Origin: Mageeibacillus sp. UBA5734
GTDB taxonomy: Bacteria > Bacillota > Clostridia > Saccharofermentanales > UBA5734
Length of the DNA stretch: 18,628 bases
NCBI GenBank assembly: GCA_002419365.1
Contig: DIGA01000118.1
Span: 1 to 18,628, forward strand
Reading direction: 5' to 3'
In this document: positions 1 through 6,284 of the stretch, piece after piece
How the letters are laid out: each line of letters begins with the position of its first letter
How positions within the stretch are numbered: the stretch's first letter is position 1
Notes under the pieces: generated by a model
Seen by the model: only the letters and a program-made list of their open reading frames with translations
What the model was told of the DNA's origin: nothing
Database searches by the model: none
Program-made: the position numbers and the translations under genes

Positions 1-163
1 CTTTATCTGGTTAGATCGCTTAGTAAAAAGCTCACCTAACTTGTTCTACCAATGGCAACTGGGCTATAAGCCCTAAGATTTGATGACAAGAGCCGTATGA
101 CGGGAGACTGTCACGTACGGTTCCGTGAGAGGCTCGGGGGGAAGTTCCCCGGGCCTACTCGAC
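1..163 (+). mobile_element. Group II intron, 3' end (domains IV part, V, VI)
   Basis: Domain V is 34 nt (90-123). It has an 8-bp lower stem (90-97 with 116-123), a two-base CG bulge (114-115), an upper stem closed by a GAGA (GNRA) tetraloop at 104-107, and the catalytic AGC triad at 91-93. Domain VI follows, with a 10-bp stem (AGGCTCGGGG with CCCCGGGCCT, one G-U pair) and an unpaired A at 157 as the expected branch point. That places the 3' splice site after C163. The AGC triad argues against class IIC, which usually has CGC. The 5' part of the intron is outside the window. The intron is read on the plus strand, opposite to the outward direction of the neighbouring element end. Confidence 0.9.
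2..76 (+). CDS. Group II intron maturase/reverse transcriptase, C-terminal end only
   Basis: An open frame enters from the left edge and stops at TAA 74-76. Its last residues read SSPNLFYQWQLGYKP, which resembles the C-terminal tail of bacterial group II intron-encoded proteins (a hydrophobic LF-x-x-W-x-x-G pattern before the stop). It lies 13 bp upstream of a canonical domain V, where the intron protein normally ends within domain IV. Only about 24 residues are visible, so the reverse transcriptase, X and any endonuclease domains lie outside the window. The assignment rests mainly on position relative to domains V and VI; the short protein match alone would be weak. Confidence 0.7.
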   Translation, partial: FIWLDRLVKSSPNLFYQWQLGYKP

Positions 164-187
164 TAGCGGCGGAAATTTCCGCTGCTA
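164..187. repeat. Near-perfect palindrome abutting the intron 3' splice site
   Basis: TAGCGGCGGAAA is followed directly by TTTCCGCTGCTA, a 12-bp inverted repeat with one mismatch and no spacer. It begins at the first base after the predicted intron end. Group II introns of several lineages choose hairpin-like targets, though class C introns have the hairpin on the 5' side. Here it is in the 3' exon. It may be the homing target or part of the interrupted element. Confidence 0.6.
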
Positions 188-267
188 TGTCGGAGCACCT
201 GCGAGGAACTTTTTTGATGAGGCGTCAACCAGCTGCGGCTGTAGGCTGCACAAGCACATTGCAGATT

Positions 268-595
268 TTCCCAAAAAGTGGACCGACACCAAATCGTGAA
301 CATTCCGCCCGCGGGGCCACCCTTCGCGCGAAGTCTGGCTCCATTTCGTGAATGTTCCATCCTGGATACCAGACTTCGCGCCACCTCCTACCCCTAAAGC
401 GGAACGTTCCACATTCAGTGCCACCCCTCGTCGTAGGTCTGGTACATGGACGGAATACCGCCTCCGAAAGTGTCTCGCTTCTCAGAATGACCTGACACGA
501 AACCATGCAACAACAATCATCGGTTCCAGGTTGGTTAATGATTGGAAAACAGGTGCATCCTTTCTTACCTTTTCACGGGAAAAAGCAAAGAGCCA
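268..595 (-). repeat. Left copy of ~330 bp inverted repeat (mobile-element end)
   Basis: Read on the minus strand from 595, this segment matches the plus strand from 18278 at an estimated 80 percent or so, by eye, over its whole length. The match starts at TGGCTCTTTGCTT and ends in GGTCCACTTTTTGG. It contains the motif TGTCAGGTCATTCTGAGAAG starting at 497 and three 52-bp-spaced iterons. The end motif and the GGTCCACTTTT-type repeats recall IS21-family termini, while the outermost GGCTCTTTGC recalls ISL3-family ends; neither could be checked. No convincing coding region lies between 164 and 709. The segment is interrupted on its outer side by the group II intron. Confidence 0.75.
295..410 (-). 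repeat. Three iterons at exact 52-bp spacing, left copy
   Basis: On the minus strand GGAACGTTCC starts at 410, GGAACATTCACGA at 358 and GGAATGTTCACGA at 306. Start-to-start spacing is 52 bp twice, about five helical turns, so the sites face the same side of the DNA. Such arrays near element ends are typical of transposase binding sites. The interval includes flanking spacer sequence. Confidence 0.7.
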
Positions 596-634
596 CGAGC
601 CGCGCCACCTCTGGAGGAAACATGCCAGGCTTGC

Positions 635-640
635 TATACT
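635..640 (+). promoter_or_regulatory. Possible -10 element for the GluQ-RS gene
   Basis: TATACT lies 70 bp before the GluQ-RS start, just inside the boundary of the left inverted repeat. No good -35 sits 16-18 bp upstream, so this is a weak candidate. Confidence 0.25.
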
Positions 641-709
641 GCAAGGACAATGAGGTGAACAACAGCTGGCCTGTTTGAACGACTTTATGCAGGGGTGTTT
701 GACTGATTC

Positions 710-1720
710 ATGATCGGACGTTTTGCGCCTAGCCCGACGGGGCGGATGCATCTGGGCAATGTCTGGGTCGCTTTGCTTTCTGATCTGGCAGTTCATGCCA
801 AGGGTGGTCAGCAGATTTTGCGCATTGAGGATCTCGACCCGGTGCGGTCGAGCGACACCTATATGGAACAGCTGGTGATAGACCTGGCTTGGTTGGGCAT
901 TCCGGCTGATATCGGCCAGACTCCTCACTCGCTGATTCGTCAAAGCGATCGGACTGGTTTGTATCGGGAAATTTTCGAGTCGTGGCGTGAAAATGGCCTG
1001 GTCTATCCCTGCACCTGCCGGCGGTCCGATCTGCTGGCCGCATCAGCTCCGCACGCGGAGGATGGTCACCGGGTTTATGCTGGGACGTGCCGACCGCCAG
1101 AACTTGGGCCAGGCTCAAGCCCATGCTCAAACCCAAACCCGAGCCCAAGCCCAAACAGAAGCTCAAGCTCGACGGATCCCGGACTGAGAAATGATAAAAG
1201 CATCGCCTGGCGCCTGCTCGTCGAATCGACTCAGATCCAGTTCGCGGATCTGGTGGCGGGACCGCAGAGTCTCGACCTCGCCCTGGATTGGGGTGATTTC
1301 GTTGTGCGACGCGCCGATGGTGGTTTCGCGTACCAGATGGCCTGTGCGGTTGATGACGCCCTGATGGGGATCGATCTGGTCTTGCGTGGGCGGGATCTGC
1401 TGCGTTCGACCTTTCCCCAGCTTTATATTTTCCGATTGCTGGGGAAGCCGGAACCGACGTATGCACATGTGCCGCTGCTGGTGGACCCAGATGGCCACCG
1501 GTTGTCCAAACGTCAACAATCGCTCGATCTGGGCGCACTCCAGCAGGCTGGATTCACCGCGCCCCAGCTGATTGGCGGCCTGGCTGCCCTGGCGGGTCTG
1601 ATTGACCGGCCCGAACCTGTGACAGCACAGGAACTGCAAACCGGCTTTTCCCTGGCGAAAATCAAAGACCGGACCCACCTGGTGGTGGATCCGGCCGAAT
1701 GGTACCATTTGCTGGACTAG
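710..1720 (+). CDS. gluQ: Glutamyl-Q tRNA(Asp) synthetase-like protein (GluQ-RS)
   Basis: Glutamyl-tRNA synthetase catalytic core without an anticodon-binding domain (336 aa; the family is about 300). GluQ-RS activates glutamate and attaches it to queuosine at position 34 of tRNA(Asp). Seen: class I start GRFAPSPTG, HIGH-like RMHLGN (residues 12-17), a zinc site made of C101, C103, Y123 and C127, and a KMSKS-like RLSKR (264-268). Residues 132-160 are a Pro/Ser/Asn-rich low-complexity insert encoded by a degenerate hexamer repeat. The start gives a family-typical N-terminus; the only upstream purine run (AGGGGTG, 691-697) is distant, so initiation may be weak. The gene stands alone, next to the mobile-element end and convergent with the thioredoxin reductase gene. 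A paralogous full glutamyl-tRNA synthetase role is unlikely given the missing C-terminal domain. Confidence 0.88.
   Translation: MIGRFAPSPTGRMHLGNVWVALLSDLAVHAKGGQQILRIEDLDPVRSSDTYMEQLVIDLAWLGIPADIGQTPHSLIRQSDRTGLYREIFESWRENGLVYPCTCRRSDLLAASAPHAEDGHRVYAGTCRPPELGPGSSPCSNPNPSPSPNRSSSSTDPGLRNDKSIAWRLLVESTQIQFADLVAGPQSLDLALDWGDFVVRRADGGFAYQMACAVDDALMGIDLVLRGRDLLRSTFPQLYIFRLLGKPEPTYAHVPLLVDPDGHRLSKRQQSLDLGALQQAGFTAPQLIGGLAALAGLIDRPEPVTAQELQTGFSLAKIKDRTHLVVDPAEWYHLLD
1100..1175 (+). repeat. Degenerate hexanucleotide repeat inside the GluQ-RS gene
   Basis: A run of variants of CTCAAG, CCCAAA and CCCAAG lies in frame and codes for a Pro/Ser/Asn-rich insert after the zinc-binding region. All spacing is a multiple of three, so repeat expansion or contraction would keep the frame. 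Confidence 0.75.
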
Positions 1721-1786
1721 AGAGCCGTTCGGGATCGGGTGCAGCGCACGAAACGGGCGTTGCCTGCGGAACAGCGTCGGTCTGAA

Positions 1787-3070
1787 TTAGCCGAAATGGG
1801 CCCGGACGTAGCGCTCGGACATGATGCCGGCGACTGCGCCGTCAGCCGCTGCCGTGACGACCTGGCGGATTGGCTTAGACCGGATGTCCCCGGCGACATA
1901 GACGCCGGCGATGTTGGTCTGGCAATCCTCGTCCGCAACAATGTAGCCGTCGTCATCGAGGTCGATTTCGCCGCTGCACATATCGGTCATCGGCTGGTTG
2001 CCGATGAAGACGAACACGCCGTCGATCGGGAATTCTGTTTCTTCGCCGGTGTTGACGTTTTCGAGCACGACACTGCCGATCCCATGACCCTGGCCGTTGA
2101 CCTGCTTGATGATCGTACTGGTGATGAACTTGATTTTGGGATTCTGGCGAGCATGCTCAACTTCGATCGCTGCAGCACGGAATCTTTCTGAACGATGGAC
2201 GATGATGACTTCGCTGGCAAACCGGGTCAGGAAGACGGCTTCTTCCATGGCGGAGCTGCCGCCGCCGACGACGATGACGCGCCGGTCCTGGTACATGGCA
2301 CCGTCACAGGTCGCACAGTAGTGGACGCCTCGGCCCTTGAATTCGTCGGATCCAACAGCTGGCAAGGTGCGCGGGACAGAACCGGTGGCGACAATGGCGA
2401 CCTTGCCGCGGTAGACGGTATCTTCGGTCTGGACCCGCTTGACCTTACCGATGAAATCAATCTCGAGGACTTCCTTGAGGTCTTCGATTCTGGCACCAAA
2501 CATCTCGGCCTGGGCTTTCATGTTTTCCACCAGGGCAGGGCCACTGATGATGCCTGGGGTGCCGGGGTAGTTGGCGATGTGGTAGGTAGAAGCTGCCTGT
2601 CCGCCTGGGATAGCCTGGTCGATGACCACAACATCCATGCGTGCCCGGGCAGCATAGAGCGCTGCTGAGAGACCAGCCGGTCCGGCGCCGAGGATGATGA
2701 CATCGCAGTCGACTTCTTGCATCGGTGCCGGCGGGATGACGTCGCCGAGAATCTCTTCGATCGCTTTGCGGACTTGTGGCTTGTTCATGTAACCCATCAG
2801 GCGGTGTCCAACCTCCACGCCGTTGTGATAGAACATCAGGGTCGGACTGCTGGTGACCCGGATGGATGTGGCAAATTCGCGGTTGTGCTGGCGGTGCATT
2901 TTGACAAACTTGATATGCTCGCCATATTTTGCATTCATCTTGTTGAAAATCGGCGCCAGAGCCTCGCAGGGTGGACATTCATCCGAGTAGAAATCGAGAA
3001 TGACCGGGGTCTGGCTCTGGAGGACGACGGACTCGAATTCATCGGCGTTGATGTGCAGGACTTGGGACAT
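1787..3070 (-). CDS. Thioredoxin-thioredoxin reductase fusion (thioredoxin first)
   Basis: A 427-residue cytoplasmic flavoprotein. Residues 1-110 are a thioredoxin fold with active site CPPC (32-35; usual form CGPC) and the cis-proline segment SSPT (74-77). Residues 120-427 are a low-molecular-weight thioredoxin reductase: FAD motif GAGPAG (128-133), redox pair CATC (252-255), nucleotide motif GGGSSA (269-274) and the C-terminal FAD segment YVAGD. It should pass electrons from NAD(P)H through FAD and CATC to its own thioredoxin. The NADPH-type HRRxxxR motif reads HRSERFR, so NADPH preference is uncertain. The known mycobacterial hybrid has the opposite domain order. ATG at 3070 is chosen because it opens the thioredoxin fold and has GAGGT upstream; an open frame extends to 3211 but inside the previous gene. 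It lies 19 bp behind the radical SAM gene, so it is almost certainly co-transcribed and probably recycles a thiol used in that pathway. Confidence 0.9.
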   Translation of the reverse strand: MSQVLHINADEFESVVLQSQTPVILDFYSDECPPCEALAPIFNKMNAKYGEHIKFVKMHRQHNREFATSIRVTSSPTLMFYHNGVEVGHRLMGYMNKPQVRKAIEEILGDVIPPAPMQEVDCDVIILGAGPAGLSAALYAARARMDVVVIDQAIPGGQAASTYHIANYPGTPGIISGPALVENMKAQAEMFGARIEDLKEVLEIDFIGKVKRVQTEDTVYRGKVAIVATGSVPRTLPAVGSDEFKGRGVHYCATCDGAMYQDRRVIVVGGGSSAMEEAVFLTRFASEVIIVHRSERFRAAAIEVEHARQNPKIKFITSTIIKQVNGQGHGIGSVVLENVNTGEETEFPIDGVFVFIGNQPMTDMCSGEIDLDDDGYIVADEDCQTNIAGVYVAGDIRSKPIRQVVTAAADGAVAGIMSERYVRAHFG

Positions 3071-3089
3071 GGTGGGGGTAACCTCGCTT

Positions 3090-5240
3090 TCAGTTCTCGT
3101 GGGCAGGGTGGAAGGGGCAGCGGGTGCCGATGCATTCTTGCATCCGCCCACATTGGTGGCAGGTGTAGGGGGCCAGGCTGTCAGCCGCAAAGAACCCGGT
3201 AGAGTGGGCAAAAGCCTGGATGGTGGTGATGGTTTCGCGTTTGCAGCATCGTGGGCCGCCGTGCTCAGCGATCGCAGTCAGGGCTGCAGCTGTCGCCAGA
3301 TTGGCATCGGCGCGGGATGCGCTGGACAGGGCGGTGACGGATTCGATGATCGAGTAGGCCACACCAGCGCCCAGCGCTGCGCCACAGGCGCCGTAGGATC
3401 CGCAGGCGCCACCCGGGATAGACCGGCCGCGACGGATGGCTTCGTGGATCTGGGCGCGGTCACGGCTGCCTGTCTGGTTTTGCCAGGCGGCGACGATGAT
3501 CGCCGGGGCGATGCTGTGGTATTCCGGCCCATGCATATTGAGACCTGGCAGTTCGAAAATCGACTGGGCCAGACGGACAGGATCGCTATCGGTGCTGCCA
3601 GTCAGGACGAGTTCCACTTGGTCGAGGATGTCGAGGCTATGGCAGGTGTCACAGACAAAATGTCCCTGGGGACAGACAATGGTTGATTCGAATGTACCGC
3701 CGCAGATGCCGCACGTGACTGCCTGGGGTTTATCAGAGTAGACCAGGTCGAAGCCACAGAACAGGCAGCCAGTGGTGTGATGGCCTGGATGGTCAGCAGA
3801 TGATCCAGTAAGGTGAACCACAGGCGTTTCGATCGTGATTGTTTCTGTCTGTGCCGTATCATCTGTACCAATCGTATCTTCGGCCATGGCACGGATTTCT
3901 TCGGCGTAGAAATTGACGCCGATATCGAGCAGTTCCTGGATGGGGCGGCAATCGGGCGTGTGAATGTTGAGGTTGTTATGATTGGCAGCGACGACACCGC
4001 ATCCACCGCCACAAATGACGTTGTAGCTGCAAGAACGACACTTCTCGATCGTCGTGACGTTGCGACTCTGCCAGTTTTCGATTGCTGCATCATTCTTTTC
4101 GACAACCGGCCAGTAGCGGCCGAGGCGATATTCTTCACGGCCACAGCTGGCGGTGCAGCCATAGATTTCGCCATACAGGTCAAAGACCCATTCGGTCTTG
4201 GCAGCCGGGCAGGTGTCAAAGCTGGCCAGGTATAGGTCGCCAGTATCGACGAGGTGGCGGATGCCTTTGAAATCCGGCCGATGGAAGCGGTAGAGGACCG
4301 GGTGGGCCTTGGCCAGGGCAGCATACTCCGCCCATAATTCGACCTGGGTCATCAGGTGCTGTGGTTTGACATAGCATTCAAAGAGCTCGTAATTGCGCCC
4401 GATCTGGGTCTTGAACATTTCAGGGGGCAAGTCGAGCCAGCCCTGCGCTTCGCAGTACTCGGCCAATTGGACGAGGTCATTGATGTTCTCCCGGTCGACG
4501 ACAGAGCGCAGGTTGACCGGGATGCCTGCAGCGACCGCGGCCGCAATGCCAGCGACGACATGGTCGAAGGAGCCTTTTTTGTTATGGGTGATCCGGCGCT
4601 GGTCATGGACGGCTTTGCCACCATCGAGCGTAAACTGGATCTCCTTGACGGTGACCTTTTTCAGTGAGTCGACATAATCAACGAAATCGTAGCCATTGGT
4701 GACCGCAGCGAATTCGTATCCCTCACGGGCGCAACCGTCGAGAATGTATTCGACGATTTCGCGCTGGGCGGCGGAATTGACCAGCGGTTCGCCGCCAAAC
4801 AAGGTGACAAACGGCTTTTGCGACCGGTTGCTGAAATTTTCGCGGGCATAGGCGAAAAAGGCATCGACGATTTCTTTTGTAATCAACTGAGGCCGGCCAT
4901 CAATTCCGTGCTGGAAACAGTACGTGCAGGCGAGATTGCAGCCATAGGTCGGCACCAGCATCAGCTGGACTTGGCCGTCGGTTACCTCCGCGTTGAATTC
5001 AGCAAAGGCTCGTTCAATCGCCTGCTGTTCGCCCTGCTCGTCGAGGTAGGCATAGCCGCGTTCGAGGAAATAATCCAGCGTATCAGGATCCAGCTTGGAT
5101 CGAGTGCCAGTGGCCGTAAACCAGGCATGTTCGCGTTCGCCCATCAGGTCGAAACTGCCCGTGATTGGATTCATGATGGCATATTCGGCCGGCGTGCTGT
5201 CCTGGATCTGGACGATGATGTTATTCTTGGCGGGAATCAT
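3090..5240 (-). CDS. Radical SAM/SPASM protein with C-terminal DUF5714 domain
   Basis: A 716-residue iron-sulfur enzyme. The radical SAM cluster motif is CNLACTYC (C101, C105, C108), followed by the SAM-binding GGEP (149-152). A SPASM-type auxiliary-cluster region has C344, C362, C366, C401, C404, C410, C414 and C431, as in peptide-modifying maturases. A linker (about 445-487) leads to a cysteine-rich domain (488-716) with CxxC, GHFVCDTCH, HGPEYH, PGGACGSYGACGA and GGPRCCKR; I recognise this as DUF5714, a domain of unknown biochemical role. The start has AGGAGG at 5246-5251, 5 bp upstream. It directly follows a 35-codon cysteine-rich peptide gene, which makes a peptide substrate likely, and precedes the thioredoxin-reductase fusion by 19 bp. 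An alternative is a small-molecule or metal-organic substrate tied to the adjacent ArsM-like enzyme. Domain calls are firm; the reaction is unknown. Confidence 0.88.
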   Translation of the reverse strand: MIPAKNNIIVQIQDSTPAEYAIMNPITGSFDLMGEREHAWFTATGTRSKLDPDTLDYFLERGYAYLDEQGEQQAIERAFAEFNAEVTDGQVQLMLVPTYGCNLACTYCFQHGIDGRPQLITKEIVDAFFAYARENFSNRSQKPFVTLFGGEPLVNSAAQREIVEYILDGCAREGYEFAAVTNGYDFVDYVDSLKKVTVKEIQFTLDGGKAVHDQRRITHNKKGSFDHVVAGIAAAVAAGIPVNLRSVVDRENINDLVQLAEYCEAQGWLDLPPEMFKTQIGRNYELFECYVKPQHLMTQVELWAEYAALAKAHPVLYRFHRPDFKGIRHLVDTGDLYLASFDTCPAAKTEWVFDLYGEIYGCTASCGREEYRLGRYWPVVEKNDAAIENWQSRNVTTIEKCRSCSYNVICGGGCGVVAANHNNLNIHTPDCRPIQELLDIGVNFYAEEIRAMAEDTIGTDDTAQTETITIETPVVHLTGSSADHPGHHTTGCLFCGFDLVYSDKPQAVTCGICGGTFESTIVCPQGHFVCDTCHSLDILDQVELVLTGSTDSDPVRLAQSIFELPGLNMHGPEYHSIAPAIIVAAWQNQTGSRDRAQIHEAIRRGRSIPGGACGSYGACGAALGAGVAYSIIESVTALSSASRADANLATAAALTAIAEHGGPRCCKRETITTIQAFAHSTGFFAADSLAPYTCHQCGRMQECIGTRCPFHPAHEN

Positions 5241-5245
5241 GGCGA

Positions 5246-5251
5246 CCTCCT
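5246..5251 (-). promoter_or_regulatory. Ribosome binding site of the radical SAM gene
   Basis: A perfect AGGAGG 5 bp from ATG 5240 fixes the start and shows that the gene is translated independently of the in-frame peptide gene upstream. Confidence 0.8.
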
Positions 5252-5288
5252 CTGGTCTGGCTGGCTGGTTGGCTGGATGGCAGGATTT

Positions 5289-5318
5289 GGCGGAGGCAGC
5301 ATCATGGCCACCTCCGCC
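5289..5318 (-). promoter_or_regulatory. Strong RNA hairpin between the Cys-rich peptide gene and the radical SAM gene
   Basis: On the minus strand GGCGGAGGTGGC pairs with GCTGCCTCCGCC (12 bp including two G-U pairs) around a 6-nt loop CATGAT. It starts 12 nt after the TGA at 5331-5333 and has no U-tract behind it, so it is not a normal terminator. Hairpins placed after peptide precursor genes often stabilise the upstream message or damp downstream expression. The distance from UGA to the apical loop (24 nt) is also within the range of bacterial SECIS elements, so selenocysteine insertion is an alternative that needs testing. Confidence 0.7.
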
Positions 5319-5330
5319 AGACTCAGGGGA

Positions 5331-5438
5331 TCAGTCGTGGCAGCCTGCCACAACTTTTGAGGATTTGGAGCAGCACTGTGCAGTCGTGAAAGACGTGCAG
5401 CAGCTGCCCGAAGAAGCCTTTCCAGTGACTTTCTTCAT
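5331..5438 (-). CDS. Small Cys-rich peptide (35 aa), candidate substrate of the adjacent radical SAM enzyme
   Basis: A short gene with AGGAGG (5449-5454) ten bases before ATG. The product starts MKKVTGKASSGS and carries five cysteines: C13, C14, C22, C23 and C33, that is CC-x7-CC-x9-C, ending GCHD before TGA. It is rich in Ser, Thr and Lys and has no membrane segment. It lies between the ArsM-like methyltransferase (60 bp upstream) and the radical SAM/SPASM gene (90 bp downstream), the usual position for a ribosomally made peptide precursor. With paired cysteines it could be a thioether-type RiPP precursor, or a thiol carrier for arsenic-like or mercury-like species. I do not recognise the sequence family. 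The frame continues past the TGA without another stop into the radical SAM start at 5240. Confidence 0.72.
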   Translation of the reverse strand: MKKVTGKASSGSCCTSFTTAQCCSKSSKVVAGCHD

Positions 5439-5469
5439 CGTTTCAACACCTCCTGTCCTCAAAATCTTC

Positions 5470-5492
5470 TATATACACAGACCATGTATATA
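5470..5492. promoter_or_regulatory. Perfect palindrome upstream of the Cys-rich peptide gene (operator candidate)
   Basis: TATATACA and TGTATATA form 8-bp perfect arms around a 7-bp spacer, in the 60 bp between the methyltransferase stop and the peptide start and 11 bp upstream of the peptide ribosome binding site. AT-rich dyads of this size are typical of dimeric repressor sites, and the arms could contain a -10 element. It could give the peptide-radical SAM-thioredoxin part its own switch. No regulator gene is in the cluster. Confidence 0.5.
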
Positions 5493-5498
5493 TGCGTA

Positions 5499-6143
5499 TC
5501 AAAGGATCTGCGGCTTAGTGCCGCGGATCGTGAGGCTGATAAAGTCATAGCCGTTTTTCACATATTCGCGGGATTTTAAGATTTCCAAATCTGGGAAACC
5601 GGCAGCTGCGATGCTGTCGAGATAGGATTCGCGGGGTATCGCTCCGCCAAAGCAATCGGCCCAGGCCTGGGGATCGGATGTGACCGACTCCGGCAGTGGT
5701 TCGCGGGTGCAGGCATCGGATACAATAAAGTAGCCACGGCACTTGAGGACGCGGTAGATTTCGCGGTAGACTTGCTGCTTATTACGGGCGTGATTGATCA
5801 CACAGTTACTGATCACGGCGTCGAATGTCTCGTCGGCAAAAGGAAGTGCTTCGATATCACCCTGGACAAATGCGACGTGGGCCTGTCCGTTCTGGACTTC
5901 AGCCGTATAAGCGGCAGTGAGCTCGGCCTTTTCAATCATCGCAGCTGTCAGGTCAAGTCCGACTGCCAGCCCGTCGGGACCGACGGCCAGGGCGGCCTCG
6001 ATGGTCTCCCGTCCGCGGCCGCAGCCCAGGTCGAGGATTGTCTGGCCGGGTGCAAGATCCAGATAAGACAGGTTGCCACCACAGCTCAAATTGCTGCCGG
6101 CAGTACTTTCTTTCGTATAGCGGATCTGGATCTGGTCTTTCAT
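5499..6143 (-). CDS. ArsM-like class I SAM-dependent methyltransferase
   Basis: A 214-residue Rossmann methyltransferase. Motif I is LDLGCGRG (37-44), GLDLT (62-66) holds the ribose-binding acidic residue, and GDIEALPF (95-102) and SNCVINH (112-118) follow. Three cysteines fall where arsenite methyltransferases have their As(III)-binding triad: C21 in SCGGN, C114 in ISNCVIN and C164 in ADCFGGA. Further cysteines are C41, C135 and C145. ArsM proteins are usually longer, so the C-terminal domain is reduced. It may methylate arsenite or another soft metalloid, or a thiol on the neighbouring peptide. AGGAG lies 5 bp before ATG. It is first in the minus-strand operon and divergent from the ArsP-like permease pair, which fits a methylate-and-export pair. 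The methyltransferase call is firm; the arsenic substrate is inference. Confidence 0.85.
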   Translation of the reverse strand: MKDQIQIRYTKESTAGSNLSCGGNLSYLDLAPGQTILDLGCGRGRETIEAALAVGPDGLAVGLDLTAAMIEKAELTAAYTAEVQNGQAHVAFVQGDIEALPFADETFDAVISNCVINHARNKQQVYREIYRVLKCRGYFIVSDACTREPLPESVTSDPQAWADCFGGAIPRESYLDSIAAAGFPDLEILKSREYVKNGYDFISLTIRGTKPQIL

Positions 6144-6186
6144 GGCATCTCCTGGCTGGGCAAGTCCATTGGCTCGCCGCGGGAAG

Positions 6187-6192
6187 ATTATA
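6187..6192 (-). promoter_or_regulatory. -10 element of the methyltransferase operon
   Basis: A perfect TATAAT on the minus strand, 43 bp before the methyltransferase start. No good -35 is found at 16-18 bp upstream, which suggests activation or an unusual promoter. Confidence 0.45.
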
Positions 6193-6227
6193 GGAGCAAG
6201 AAGCTGGCAGGGACTGTGATCATGTCA

Positions 6228-6240
6228 CGGTCAATGACCG
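6228..6240. promoter_or_regulatory. Inverted repeat in the divergent promoter region
   Basis: CGGTCA-A-TGACCG is a perfect 6-bp dyad with a 1-bp spacer, between the methyltransferase and permease starts. It is placed to control both directions at once. The arms differ from the 5470-5492 palindrome, so the two would bind different proteins. Confidence 0.4.
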
Positions 6241-6284
6241 GATTGCTGATACATTAAGAACAAGATTCGAAAGGAGCACACTAA

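Noticed and set aside
348..653. 101-codon open frame across the left repeat
   Set aside because: It crosses the iterons and the element boundary, has no ribosome site, and the matching frame is not kept in the right copy. It reads like non-coding repeat sequence.
1721..1786. Terminator between the GluQ-RS and thioredoxin reductase genes
   Set aside because: No GC stem with a T-run was found on either strand in the 66-bp convergent gap.
5331..5438. Cys-rich peptide as SCIFF or another named RiPP precursor
   Set aside because: It has five cysteines in 35 residues with two CC pairs, not the six-in-forty-five pattern, and no other named family could be matched from memory. It is left unnamed.
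5241..5438. One long gene running from the peptide through TGA into the radical SAM protein as the normal product
   Set aside because: The radical SAM gene has its own perfect ribosome site at 5-bp spacing, so a separate start is much more likely; readthrough is kept only as a testable finding.
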